Below are positions 23,156-31,109 of a stretch of 34,911 bases of DNA, piece after piece (within the stretch, counting starts at the first letter, position 1; each line of letters opens with the position of its first letter). The notes beneath the pieces were generated by a model. That model had not been told where the DNA came from and ran no database searches. It worked only from the letters and a program-made list of their open reading frames with translations. This DNA is from an uncultured Pseudomonadota bacterium (lineage in GTDB: Bacteria; Myxococcota_A; UBA796; UBA9615). The stretch spans positions 1 through 34,911 of the forward strand of contig CALAGR010000197.1 of the NCBI GenBank assembly GCA_937891735.1, in the 5' to 3' direction. The translations under genes were made by a program, and so were the position numbers.

Positions 23156-24057
23156 AGACCCTCCTGATCGCGCTGCTCGCCGTCCTGGCTGTTCCGGCGT
23201 CCGCCGCAGCCCAGGATCCCTGCGCCCACAGCGGGTTCGGCCTGGGGGTCGGACCCACCCGGGCGGGCCTGCTGGACGGAGATCTCGGAGCCGGCTGGCG
23301 CGCCTGCGGCCGCAAGGAGATCGGCCTGTCCGCGGGCGGCGGCCTGACCGTGGACCTCCCCAACTTCTACGGCCGCCTGAGCGCTCCGGTGGCGCTGGAC
23401 GGCAGCTGGACTCCCACGGACCGGCTCGAGGTGTTCGCCCAGATCGAGCTGCTGCGGGTCGAATACCTGATCACGCCCCTCGCCTCGAGCGCCATCGGCC
23501 TGGGCTTCACCAGCGTCGGTGTGTCCTACGGGTTCTTCCGGAACGAGACCCTGGCCCTGGCCGCCCACACCCGGCTCGTGCTGCCCACGGCGGTGCCGCT
23601 GTACCAGAACGCGCTGCCCTTCTCGATGGACGTCGGCCTCGCCGGGCAGCTCGAGCTGAGCCGCCACATCGGCCTGCACGGGGACGCCAACATCCTGCTG
23701 CAGGCGATGGCCGGCAAGGGCGCCGCGGCCCCGCGCGGGGGCGGCACCGTGATCCTGGGCGCGCAGTTCGTGCCCATCCCCGAGGTGGCCGTCGTCATCG
23801 ACGCCAAGGCCCGCTTCGGGTGGGGCCCCGATCCCCTGGACATGCTCGCCGCCGCGGTGGGGCTGCGGTTCTCGGACTGCAAACGCTTCGGGTTCGAGAT
23901 CGACGCGACGATCCCCCTGGCGGGCCGGGACCGCACCGCCGTCGCCCTGGAGCTTCGGGGCAGCGTGCGCTTCGGGACCATCGCGCGGCCGCAGTGGCCG
24001 GACAGCGAAAAGAAGGGCAAGAAGAAGAAGCCCCTCTCAGTCCCGCCAGAGGCGTAG
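23152..24057 (+). CDS. Predicted outer-membrane beta-barrel protein
   Basis: A 301-residue exported protein with a signal peptide ending near AAAQ. The mature part is a run of amphipathic strands separated by short turns (GFGLGVGPTRAG, NFYGRLSAPVALDG, IGLGFTSVGVSYGFF), as in small outer-membrane barrels. Two Cys residues near the mature N-terminus (in DPCAHSG and WRACGRK) might pair. The C-terminus does not end in an aromatic strand but in a basic tail, SEKKGKKKKPLSVPPEA, which would face the periplasm. The start overlaps the PHP gene's stop, so the two are cotranscribed. Its last 21 bases overlap the 3' end of the convergent esterase gene. No specific family recognised. Confidence 0.7.
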   Translation: MKTLLIALLAVLAVPASAAAQDPCAHSGFGLGVGPTRAGLLDGDLGAGWRACGRKEIGLSAGGGLTVDLPNFYGRLSAPVALDGSWTPTDRLEVFAQIELLRVEYLITPLASSAIGLGFTSVGVSYGFFRNETLALAAHTRLVLPTAVPLYQNALPFSMDVGLAGQLELSRHIGLHGDANILLQAMAGKGAAAPRGGGTVILGAQFVPIPEVAVVIDAKARFGWGPDPLDMLAAAVGLRFSDCKRFGFEIDATIPLAGRDRTAVALELRGSVRFGTIARPQWPDSEKKGKKKKPLSVPPEA

Positions 24058-26040
24058 CACCGTCGGCTCCAGCTCCACGGCGAGCTGGGGCACGGTGATC
24101 GCGCCCGTCGCGTCGGCCTGGACCGTGCCCTGCATGGCCCCGAAGGACCACCCGATCACCTCGCCGGGTCGCGCGCGAAACCCCTGCACCCGGCGGGGCG
24201 TCACGTCGACGAACACCGGCACGGCGCCGTCCAGCCGGTCGCCCACCGTCGGGTAGCCGGGCTGCGGCGGATCCTCGCCGTCCCCATCCAGGACGTACAG
24301 GGGCACCGCGAACTCGTCGATGGAGTCGACGATCCCCGCCGCCTCCCACCGCAGGGACCGGCCCCAGGCCCCGGCGATGTCTCCCGTCCAGCCCGTGTCT
24401 CCGGGCGTGCCCACGGAGCCCGCGTACCCCGCGTTGTCCGACCACGTCTGGTTGCCGTTGCCGGAGCCGTCCCCGGGATCATCGTTGACGGAGCTGGCCG
24501 TGAAGGCGGGGTGCGCCAGATCCCGGCGCACGAAGGCGACCTCGTCGAACACGGGGTTGTACCCGGCGTCCCACCAGCTCCCCCCGAGCACCGGATCGCT
24601 GCTGCCGTGGCCGCCCTCGTCCCACACCGCGTAGTGGGCGACGTGGTGCTGCTGGAGCGCCTCGTACAGGGACAGGCCGGTGAGGGGCGACGGGTGCACG
24701 ACCGCGCCGAAGTGGATGGTGGGGTCGTCCTTGCCGTGCTTGAGGAAGATCCGCTGGTCACGCGACTCGGGGCTGTCCTGCAAGGCCCGGGCGAGGTCCT
24801 GCCGATCCCAGCACCCCAGCCCCGCGCCGTCGGGCGCGTTGGTGGCGGGGGTTCCCCACAGGCCGCTGAGCTGATCGATGCGCAGCGGGCGGTGGTTGCG
24901 GGCCACCATCTGGCCCAGGGTGCCGCGGGCCCAGGCGAAGTGGCGGGCCCAGAGCAGACCGAGGACCGCGGCGCCGGCGCCCCCCATGGAGCTGCCGGAC
25001 ACATAGACGCGCTCGGGGTCGGCGCCCTCCTGCTGGTCGAGCACCCACCGCACCAGGTGCAGCACCCGCCGCGCCGTGTAGGGCGGGGTGGAGGCCGACG
25101 CGGCGTCCTCATCACCATCGGGCAGCTGATCCGAGTAGCCCCACCAGTAGGTGTTGGCGGGGTCGTGGGGGAGGATCCGGAACTCGGCGTCCGAGCCCGC
25201 CGTGCCGGCGGAGCCCCCGAACCCGTGCAGGCTCACCCGGACGGGCAGGGGCGCCGCGGACGTGGCCCCCGTGGGCACCGTCACCCGCGCCGTGAAGGTG
25301 CGGCCGGCATGGCCCGGCGCGTCCAGGAAGTCGTCGGTGACCTGGTCCAGGGTCAACCGGGTGTAGCCGCCGTTGGTGTACACGGTCTCCACCACCACCG
25401 GCTCGGGGGGCTGGATGGTGTCCTGCACGGTGACCGTGAAGTCCGACTCCACGCGGCGGGTGGCGTCCTGGGCGACCACCTGGATCGTCCAGGTGGCGGG
25501 GCCCTGGGTGAAGTCCGGCCGGAAGTGCAGCGCACGGGTGGGCTCGTCCCAGGACGCGCCGGGGGGCAGGCCCGTGAGCCACACCCGCACGTCGTCGCCG
25601 TCCAGGTCCGACACGTCCAGCACCACGTCCAGATCCGCCTCCTCGGGTGCGCTGATCGCGCCGGGGCTGACCACGACGGGCGCGGCGTTCAGGGCCTGGA
25701 ACGTGGCCTGCGCGCTCTGCCCGCCCAGGGCCACCGCCACGGTGTGAATGCCCCGGGCCAGCGCCGGCGCCTGGGCCTGGAGCGAGTCGTCCACCAGCTC
25801 CGCCGCGACGGGCTCACCGTCCAGGGTCACCGTCGCCCCCACCGCGAAGGCGGTGCCGTCGATGCGCAGGAGGAATGGCTGCCCGCCGGGGGCCGGACTC
25901 GGGCTCAGGCCGGTGATCGCCAGGGAGACGGGAGGCGGCGTGGGCGCCTCGGTGAGGTCGTCGTCGTCAGCCGGCGGCAGGTCCGCGGGCGGGGTGGCGC
26001 AGCCCGGGAGGAGCAGGAGGACCAGGGGAAGCCATTTCAT
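24037..26040 (-). CDS. Esterase-like lipoprotein with TIG and Ig-like domains
   Basis: A 667-residue lipoprotein (Cys14 in LLPGC) with a short acidic linker (ADDDDLTEAP). An IPT/TIG-type domain lies at about 38-118 and a second Ig-like domain (DLDGDDVRVWLTGLPPGASW) at about 120-207. An alpha/beta-hydrolase follows at about 262-490, recalling PHB-depolymerase/feruloyl-esterase-like enzymes: LHGFGGSAG for the oxyanion region, nucleophile Ser351 in GSSMG, Asp438 or Asp439 in KHGKDDP, and His478 in DEGGHGS. A beta-rich tail ends the protein. It is probably a surface-anchored carboxylesterase; the substrate is unknown. ATG 26040 begins the signal peptide and has TACACT 8 bases upstream. Confidence 0.8.
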   Translation of the reverse strand: MKWLPLVLLLLPGCATPPADLPPADDDDLTEAPTPPPVSLAITGLSPSPAPGGQPFLLRIDGTAFAVGATVTLDGEPVAAELVDDSLQAQAPALARGIHTVAVALGGQSAQATFQALNAAPVVVSPGAISAPEEADLDVVLDVSDLDGDDVRVWLTGLPPGASWDEPTRALHFRPDFTQGPATWTIQVVAQDATRRVESDFTVTVQDTIQPPEPVVVETVYTNGGYTRLTLDQVTDDFLDAPGHAGRTFTARVTVPTGATSAAPLPVRVSLHGFGGSAGTAGSDAEFRILPHDPANTYWWGYSDQLPDGDEDAASASTPPYTARRVLHLVRWVLDQQEGADPERVYVSGSSMGGAGAAVLGLLWARHFAWARGTLGQMVARNHRPLRIDQLSGLWGTPATNAPDGAGLGCWDRQDLARALQDSPESRDQRIFLKHGKDDPTIHFGAVVHPSPLTGLSLYEALQQHHVAHYAVWDEGGHGSSDPVLGGSWWDAGYNPVFDEVAFVRRDLAHPAFTASSVNDDPGDGSGNGNQTWSDNAGYAGSVGTPGDTGWTGDIAGAWGRSLRWEAAGIVDSIDEFAVPLYVLDGDGEDPPQPGYPTVGDRLDGAVPVFVDVTPRRVQGFRARPGEVIGWSFGAMQGTVQADATGAITVPQLAVELEPTVLRLWRD

Positions 26041-26048
26041 GGGGACCG

Positions 26049-26054
26049 AGTGTA
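26049..26054 (-). promoter_or_regulatory. -10-like element TACACT, leaderless spacing
   Basis: TACACT ends 8 bases before the ATG at 26040. There is no purine-rich ribosome site between box and start. Confidence 0.48.
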
Positions 26055-26091
26055 CGTCGGTTCCGCTGGCGGACTGGTGGGCCGAGCGGGG

Positions 26092-26119
26092 TAGACTGAG
26101 GGCCCAAACCCCCAGGAGG
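26092..26119 (+). promoter_or_regulatory. -10-like TAGACT plus Shine-Dalgarno AGGAGG
   Basis: TAGACT at 26092-26097 lies 26 bases before the ATG at 26124, and AGGAGG at 26114-26119 lies 4 bases before it. This leadered arrangement contrasts with the leaderless-type starts of its neighbours. Confidence 0.48.
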
Positions 26120-26123
26120 CGCC

Positions 26124-26888
26124 ATGGCCACCAAGGACACCCAGCTCGGACAGGTCGTCTGGTACGACCTCTTCACTCCCGACGCAGCAGCCTCGGCCGA
26201 GTTCTACGGGGCCCTCACGGGCTGGCAGATCCAGACCATGAACATGGGCAACCGCACCTACTCCATGTTCGTGGACGGCAAGGAGGGCATCGGCGGGCTC
26301 GAGCCCAAGGACGGCCCGGGACCGGGGCACTGGATCGGCTACGTGCGGGTGCGCTCCCTGGCCGAGACGCTCGACAAGGTCACGGAGCTGGGGGGCATCA
26401 CCCTCAAGGAGCCCACCTCCATCTCCCCCACCTCGGCCTACGCCATCTTCCGGGACCCCCAGGGGGCGGTGTGCGGGATCTACGCGGACGAGCACGATCC
26501 GGGCCGCGGCGAGCGTCCCGACGTCGGCCGCTTCACCTGGTCGGAGATGGGCGCGGAGCAGTCCGACGCGGCGCGGGAGTTCTACCTCGCGGTGTTCTCC
26601 TGGGAGCTGGGCGACTCCATGGACATGGGCCCCGGGGGCACCTACCAGATGCTGCGGGCGGCGGGCACGGACTGGCACATCGGCGGCCTGTACGACAAGT
26701 CGCACGAGTCTCCGAACGCCTTCTGGGCTCACTACATCACCGTCCCGGCCCTCGGTCCGGCCCTGGAGCTGGTCAAGGAGCGCGGCGGCACCGTGCTGTT
26801 CGAGCCCCAGTCCGTCGGCGGTGGGGACCACATCGTGCAGTGCATCGATCCCCAGGGCTGCATGTTCGCGCTGCACGCCCGGGCCTGA
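26124..26888 (+). CDS. Two-domain VOC (glyoxalase-like) protein
   Basis: A 254-residue cytoplasmic protein made of two vicinal-oxygen-chelate modules. Each begins with the family pattern: residues 9-40 (GQVVWYDLFTPDAAASAEFY, then GWQIQ) and about 136-165 (RFTWSEMGA, AAREFYLAVFSWEL). Each ends with the D-P-x-G strand (FRDPQGAVCGIY and CIDPQGCMFALH). The layout matches the two-domain VOC proteins typified by mycobacterial Cfp30B. Substrates of this group are mostly unknown; roles in detoxification or metabolite binding are possible. It has a strong AGGAGG and its own -10-like box, and is followed 35 bases later by the propeller lipoprotein. It seems functionally separate from the envelope genes around it. 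Confidence 0.85.
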   Translation: MATKDTQLGQVVWYDLFTPDAAASAEFYGALTGWQIQTMNMGNRTYSMFVDGKEGIGGLEPKDGPGPGHWIGYVRVRSLAETLDKVTELGGITLKEPTSISPTSAYAIFRDPQGAVCGIYADEHDPGRGERPDVGRFTWSEMGAEQSDAAREFYLAVFSWELGDSMDMGPGGTYQMLRAAGTDWHIGGLYDKSHESPNAFWAHYITVPALGPALELVKERGGTVLFEPQSVGGGDHIVQCIDPQGCMFALHARA

Positions 26889-26898
26889 CCTCGCGGGG

Positions 26899-26920
26899 TA
26901 TCTTCCCGCCCTCAGGAGGA
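26899..26920 (+). promoter_or_regulatory. -10-like TATCTT plus Shine-Dalgarno AGGAGGA
   Basis: TATCTT (26899-26904) lies 19 bases before the ATG at 26924, and AGGAGGA (26914-26920) ends 3 bases before it. The predicted leader is about 12 bases. Confidence 0.45.
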
Positions 26921-26923
26921 TCC

Positions 26924-28309
26924 ATGTCCCGACCGCTCGTGTTCCCGTTGCTCGCCACCCTCGCCGCCGCCAGCCTCGCGCTGCCGGGCTGCATGCCCTC
27001 CGACAGCGAGCCCGACGCCGCGCCCCAGCTGGGCCCGGACGCCCCCCAGGCGCGGATCCGCGGGCTCCTGCGGCTCGGCAACGGCGGTCCGTGGATCGGC
27101 GGCGAGGTGGAGCGGTTGCAGCTGCTGCTCGACGGCGCCGAGGCCGAGAGCATCGAGTGGACCTCCGAGGCCGGCGCCACCTGGACCGACGGCGACGTCG
27201 TGCACTGGACCCTGCCCCGCATGGACGAGGCGGCCCTGGGCGTGCAGGTCGTCACCACCGACGGTGAGGCCCTCAGCGCGGAGTTCACCTTCGGGCTGCA
27301 CTGGAGCTACGACGAAGCGGCCCTGGAGTTCGCCGTCAGCCCCGCCGCCACGGGCCAGATCGACCCGTCCCCGGACGCCATGAGCGAGTGCCACCTGGCC
27401 ATCGCGAGCAACGACGTGCCCCACGTGATCTGGCGAAACGACACCCACGCCCAGCTCTGGTACGGCTGGTTCAACGGCACCACCTGGCAGAACGAGCTGG
27501 TGGACGGCCCCGGCTTCGACGTGGGCGGACAGATCGGCAACGTCATGGACATGGTCCTGGACTCGGCCGGCAACCCCCACATCGTCTACTACTACTCCGA
27601 CGACCCCACAGAGGTCCGCTACGCCAAGAAGTCCGGGGGCGTCTGGACCCGCGAGGCCGCCAACCCCACCTACGACAACTACGGCGGACATCTCGGCATC
27701 GCGCTGGACCCGGCCAACGGCCAGCGCCCCACCATCGTGTTCACCTACCCCTACGGCAGCGACGAGGAGCCCGTCGTGACCTACCGGGCGAGCGCCAACA
27801 CCTGGGTCGAGGCGGTCTACAGCGCCGCCGGCAACGGCGACGACTTCACCGGCGGTCTGGCCTTCGACACCGCGGGCACCCTGCACTTCACGTTCAACCC
27901 GTACCCCACCGATGTGATGACGTGGAGCGCCAGCGGCGGCTTCGGCTCCCGGGATGCGATCAACATCCTCAACACCTCCTACACCACCCTGCTGGTGCTG
28001 GACGCGGTGCAGCAGCCCATCGTCATGACGGACTCGCTGATGGGCCACAAGGTCGGGAACGCCTGGATCCAGTCGGCCTGGGAAGCCGCCGAGATGAGCT
28101 ACTACGACCTGGCCGTGGACAACGTCGGCGGTCCCCGGCTGGCGGTGCGCCACGGAAGCAACCTCGAGCTGGCCCAGCTGAACTCCGAGAGCTACTGGCT
28201 GTACACCGAGATCGACGCGATGGACAGCAACACGCCATCCATCCGGGTGGACTCGTCCAACGTCAACCACGCGGCGTACATCAAGAGCGACGAAGTCTGG
28301 TTCTGGTAG
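26924..28309 (+). CDS. Lipoprotein with seven-repeat propeller-like domain (paralog 1)
   Basis: A 461-residue lipoprotein (Cys23 in ALPGC). Residues 24-150 form a short beta-rich region (LGNGGPWIGGEVERLQL, TEAGATWTDG-like turns) with no clear family. Residues 155-461 contain about seven repeats of the form hydrophobic-x-hydrophobic-D-x-x-G-x-P-H/h, each followed by two strands and usually a Trp: LAIASNDVPHVIW, MVLDSAGNPHIVYY, IALDPANGQRPTIVF, LAFDTAGTLHFTF, LVLDAVQQPIVM, LAVDNVGGPRLAV and IRVDSSNVNHAAY. This is what a seven-bladed beta-propeller would look like. The same domain, very similar in sequence, ends the next protein. Probably a cell-surface binding domain; no catalytic residues seen. 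The start is supported by AGGAGGA. Confidence 0.8.
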   Translation: MSRPLVFPLLATLAAASLALPGCMPSDSEPDAAPQLGPDAPQARIRGLLRLGNGGPWIGGEVERLQLLLDGAEAESIEWTSEAGATWTDGDVVHWTLPRMDEAALGVQVVTTDGEALSAEFTFGLHWSYDEAALEFAVSPAATGQIDPSPDAMSECHLAIASNDVPHVIWRNDTHAQLWYGWFNGTTWQNELVDGPGFDVGGQIGNVMDMVLDSAGNPHIVYYYSDDPTEVRYAKKSGGVWTREAANPTYDNYGGHLGIALDPANGQRPTIVFTYPYGSDEEPVVTYRASANTWVEAVYSAAGNGDDFTGGLAFDTAGTLHFTFNPYPTDVMTWSASGGFGSRDAINILNTSYTTLLVLDAVQQPIVMTDSLMGHKVGNAWIQSAWEAAEMSYYDLAVDNVGGPRLAVRHGSNLELAQLNSESYWLYTEIDAMDSNTPSIRVDSSNVNHAAYIKSDEVWFW

Positions 28310-28331
28310 GCGGCGCGCGGGAGGACGCGTG

Positions 28332-31100
28332 ATGCGCGCGCTCACACACCGTTGGATGCTGGGCTTGCTGGGCCTGCTCCTGCTGTCCGGATGCCCCGAC
28401 CCCAACCGCGACGACGACGACGACACGGCGGACGACGACGACACCTCGGCCGACGACGACGACACCACCGGGGGCAACCAGGCCCCCGTCGTGTCCATCG
28501 GCGCCCCCGATGACGGCGACACCCTGAACACGCCGTCCGCCGTCAACCTGATGGGCACGGCCGAAGATCCCGAGGACGGCGGCCTCAGCGGCGCGGCCCT
28601 GGTGTGGACCTCGGACCTCGACGGCACCCTGGGCACCGGCGAGACGCTGACCACCCCCCTGTCCGAGGGGCTGCACCAGATCGAGCTGCGGGCCACCGAC
28701 TCGGGCGGCGCGGTGGGCGTGGACGCCATCTCCGTCACCGTGACCTCGGTCAACGAGGCGCCGGTGGCGTTCATCGACTCGCCGGCTGACGCCTCGTACT
28801 TCGTGGAGGGCAGCACCATCGTCCTGGCGGGCCACGCCGACGACGCCGAGGACGGCGCCTTGGGCGGCGCGTCCCTGTTCTGGACGAGCAGCGCGGACGG
28901 CGCGCTGGGCAGCGGCGCCACCGCGACCATGTCCTCGCCGTCCATGGGCGTGCACACCATCGTGCTGACCGCGGTGGACAGCCAGGGGGCCCAGGGGCTC
29001 GCGAGCATCACCCTCGAGGTGACGCCGCTGGGCCAGAACATCCCGCCCACCGCCACGATCAGCGCCCCCGCCAACGGCTCGACGTGGATCGAGAACGCCA
29101 CCATCACCTTCGAGGGCAGCGCCACGGACCCCGAGGACGGGGTGCTCACGGGCACCGACATCGACTGGTGGTCCGATCAGGACGGCGCCCTGGGCACGGG
29201 CAGCCCCCTGAGCACCGGCGCGCTCAGCATCGGCACTCACACCATCACCCTGACCGCCTCCGATGGCGAGGGCGCCACGGGCACCGACACGATCACCATC
29301 ACCGTGAACCCGGCGGGCAACACCGCCCCCACCGTGACCATCACCGGCGGCGCGGGCACCTACGTCGGCGGCGCCACGGTGACCCTGTCGGGCACGGCCA
29401 CGGACCCGGAGGACGGGACCCTGTCCGGCGCCTCGCTGGCGTGGACATCGTCGCGGGATGGCGCTCTGGGCACAGGCAGCCCCCTCGCCACGGCCGCGCT
29501 GTCCGTGGGCACCCACACGATCACCCTGGTGGGCACCGACAGCGGCGGCGCCTCGGCCACGGCCCAGGTGACGGTGACGATCCTGCAGCCCAACACGGCT
29601 CCCACGGTGACGATCACGGCGGGCGCGGGCACCTACGACGCCGGCGACCCCATCTCCTTCGCGGGGGTGGGCACGGATCTCGAGGACGGCGCCCTCACCG
29701 GCGCGGCGCTGGTCTGGTCCTCCAACGTGGACGGCGTGATGGGCACGGGGGCCGCCATCACCTACGCCTCGCTGACCGCGGGCACGCACACGATCACCCT
29801 GAGCGGGGTGGACAGCGGCGGCTTGTCCGACAGCGACGCGATCAGCGTCACCATCAACCCGGTGCAGGTGAACCTGGCCCCCAACGCCGTGCTGACGGGT
29901 CCCGCCACGGCGGATACGGGGGTCAGCGCGACCTTCGACGGCAGCTCGTCGTCGGACAACGACGGCACGATCCTCGACTACACGTTCGACTTCGGCGACG
30001 GCACCGTGGTGAGCGGGGCGACCGCGACCACGGCGCACACCTGGACGGTCACCGGGACCTGGACGGTGACGCTGACGGTCACGGACGACGACGGCGCCAC
30101 CGGCTCGGCCGCCATGACGGTGACGGTCTCCGAGGCCCCCCAGCTGCCGGTCATCGCCGACCAGAGCGGCGAGTTCGGGAGCCGCTGCGACCTCGCCGTG
30201 GACAACGCCGACGTGCTGCACGTCGTGTATCGGAACACCACCCACAGCCAGCTCTGGTACGCGTTCAGCAGCGGGACGACCTGGACCACCCTGCTGGTGG
30301 ACGGCCCGGGCTTCGACCTGGGCGGCCAGGTCAGCACCTCGTTCGCCATCGCCGTGGACACCGGCGGGGACCCCCATATCGTGTACGCCTTCACCGACGA
30401 GCCGGGGGTGGTGCACTACGCCACCTGGAACGGCGCCGCGTGGACCCGCGAGATCGTCAACGGGACGTACACCGACTACGGCGGGCATCTCGGCGTCGCC
30501 CTGGATCCGGCCAACGCACAGCGGCCCACGGTGGTCTTCACCTCCCCCTACGGGAGCGACGAGGAGCCGGTCGTCGCCTGGCGGGCCGGCGCGGGCAGCT
30601 GGACGGAGGAGGTGTACAGCAGCGCGGGCAACGGGGACGACTTCACGGGCGGGCTGGCGTTCGACACCGCGGGCACCCTGTGGTTCGGGTTCAACCCCTA
30701 CCCCACCGACGTGATGACCTGGACCGCGTCGGGCGGGTTCGGGGCCCGGGACTCCGTCAACATCCTCAACACGAGCTACTGGACCCCCCTGACCCTGGAC
30801 GCGCTGGGGCAGCCCGTGATCATGACGGACGCCCTGATGGGCCACCGGGTGGGCACGAGCTGGGTGCAGTCGGCCTACGAGTCGGTGGAGGTCAGCTACT
30901 ACGACATCGGCAGCAACGCCGCCGGCGACATCCGCATGGGGGTGCGCCACGGAGGCGCCATCGAGCTCGGCACCCCGACGCCGTATTGGCTGTACGACTA
31001 CCAGGGCCCGATGGACGCGACGCCCTTCGGGGTGGACGTGGACTCCCAGGCCCTGACGCGGGCGTGCTTCTTCCGCTCGGGCAACCTGATGGTCTTCTAG
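28332..31100 (+). CDS. Lipoprotein with Ig-like stalk, PKD and propeller-like domain (paralog 2)
   Basis: A 922-residue lipoprotein (Cys21 in LLSGC). An Asp/Thr/Ser linker (DDDDDTADDDDT type, about 27-46) leads to five tandem Ig-like repeats at about 51-142, 143-237, 238-331, 332-422 and 423-515. Each has the D-P/A-E-D-G and S-x-x-D-G-x-h-G-T/S-G signature of bacterial surface adhesin repeats. A PKD domain follows at 516-600 (DYTFDFGDGT, VTLTVTDDDGATG). The C-terminal ~305 residues match the seven-repeat domain of the preceding protein closely (shared DGPGFD, YGGHLG, PYGSDEEPV, GNGDDFTGGLAFDTAG, NPYPTDVMTW, ILNTSY). So it is the same head on a longer stalk. ATG 28332 is preferred over GTG 28329 because GGGAGGA ends 6 bases before it. 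22 bases after the previous stop; likely one transcript. Confidence 0.83.
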   Translation: MRALTHRWMLGLLGLLLLSGCPDPNRDDDDDTADDDDTSADDDDTTGGNQAPVVSIGAPDDGDTLNTPSAVNLMGTAEDPEDGGLSGAALVWTSDLDGTLGTGETLTTPLSEGLHQIELRATDSGGAVGVDAISVTVTSVNEAPVAFIDSPADASYFVEGSTIVLAGHADDAEDGALGGASLFWTSSADGALGSGATATMSSPSMGVHTIVLTAVDSQGAQGLASITLEVTPLGQNIPPTATISAPANGSTWIENATITFEGSATDPEDGVLTGTDIDWWSDQDGALGTGSPLSTGALSIGTHTITLTASDGEGATGTDTITITVNPAGNTAPTVTITGGAGTYVGGATVTLSGTATDPEDGTLSGASLAWTSSRDGALGTGSPLATAALSVGTHTITLVGTDSGGASATAQVTVTILQPNTAPTVTITAGAGTYDAGDPISFAGVGTDLEDGALTGAALVWSSNVDGVMGTGAAITYASLTAGTHTITLSGVDSGGLSDSDAISVTINPVQVNLAPNAVLTGPATADTGVSATFDGSSSSDNDGTILDYTFDFGDGTVVSGATATTAHTWTVTGTWTVTLTVTDDDGATGSAAMTVTVSEAPQLPVIADQSGEFGSRCDLAVDNADVLHVVYRNTTHSQLWYAFSSGTTWTTLLVDGPGFDLGGQVSTSFAIAVDTGGDPHIVYAFTDEPGVVHYATWNGAAWTREIVNGTYTDYGGHLGVALDPANAQRPTVVFTSPYGSDEEPVVAWRAGAGSWTEEVYSSAGNGDDFTGGLAFDTAGTLWFGFNPYPTDVMTWTASGGFGARDSVNILNTSYWTPLTLDALGQPVIMTDALMGHRVGTSWVQSAYESVEVSYYDIGSNAAGDIRMGVRHGGAIELGTPTPYWLYDYQGPMDATPFGVDVDSQALTRACFFRSGNLMVF
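28410..28470 (+). repeat. GAC-rich low-complexity tract coding for an acidic linker
   Basis: Near-perfect GAC triplets interrupted by ACG/ACC (Thr), GCG/GCC (Ala) and TCG (Ser). It codes for three D4-5-T units directly after the lipid anchor. Such a tract can change length by replication slippage. A shorter relative (GAC/GAT, four Asp) is in the esterase lipoprotein near 25960. Confidence 0.8.
28482..29876 (+). repeat. Five tandem Ig-like repeat units
   Basis: Units of roughly 91-95 codons start at 28482, 28758, 29043, 29325 and 29598. Units 3, 4 and 5 are the most alike in protein sequence (GTHTITL in all three), which suggests the latest duplications occurred at the membrane-distal end of the stalk. 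Confidence 0.7.
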
Positions 31101-31109
31101 CCCGCAGGC

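Noticed and set aside
28410-28470. Possible CRISPR-like or short tandem array
   Set aside because: It is a triplet tract inside a coding frame, with no spacers or repeats of CRISPR size and no cas genes nearby.
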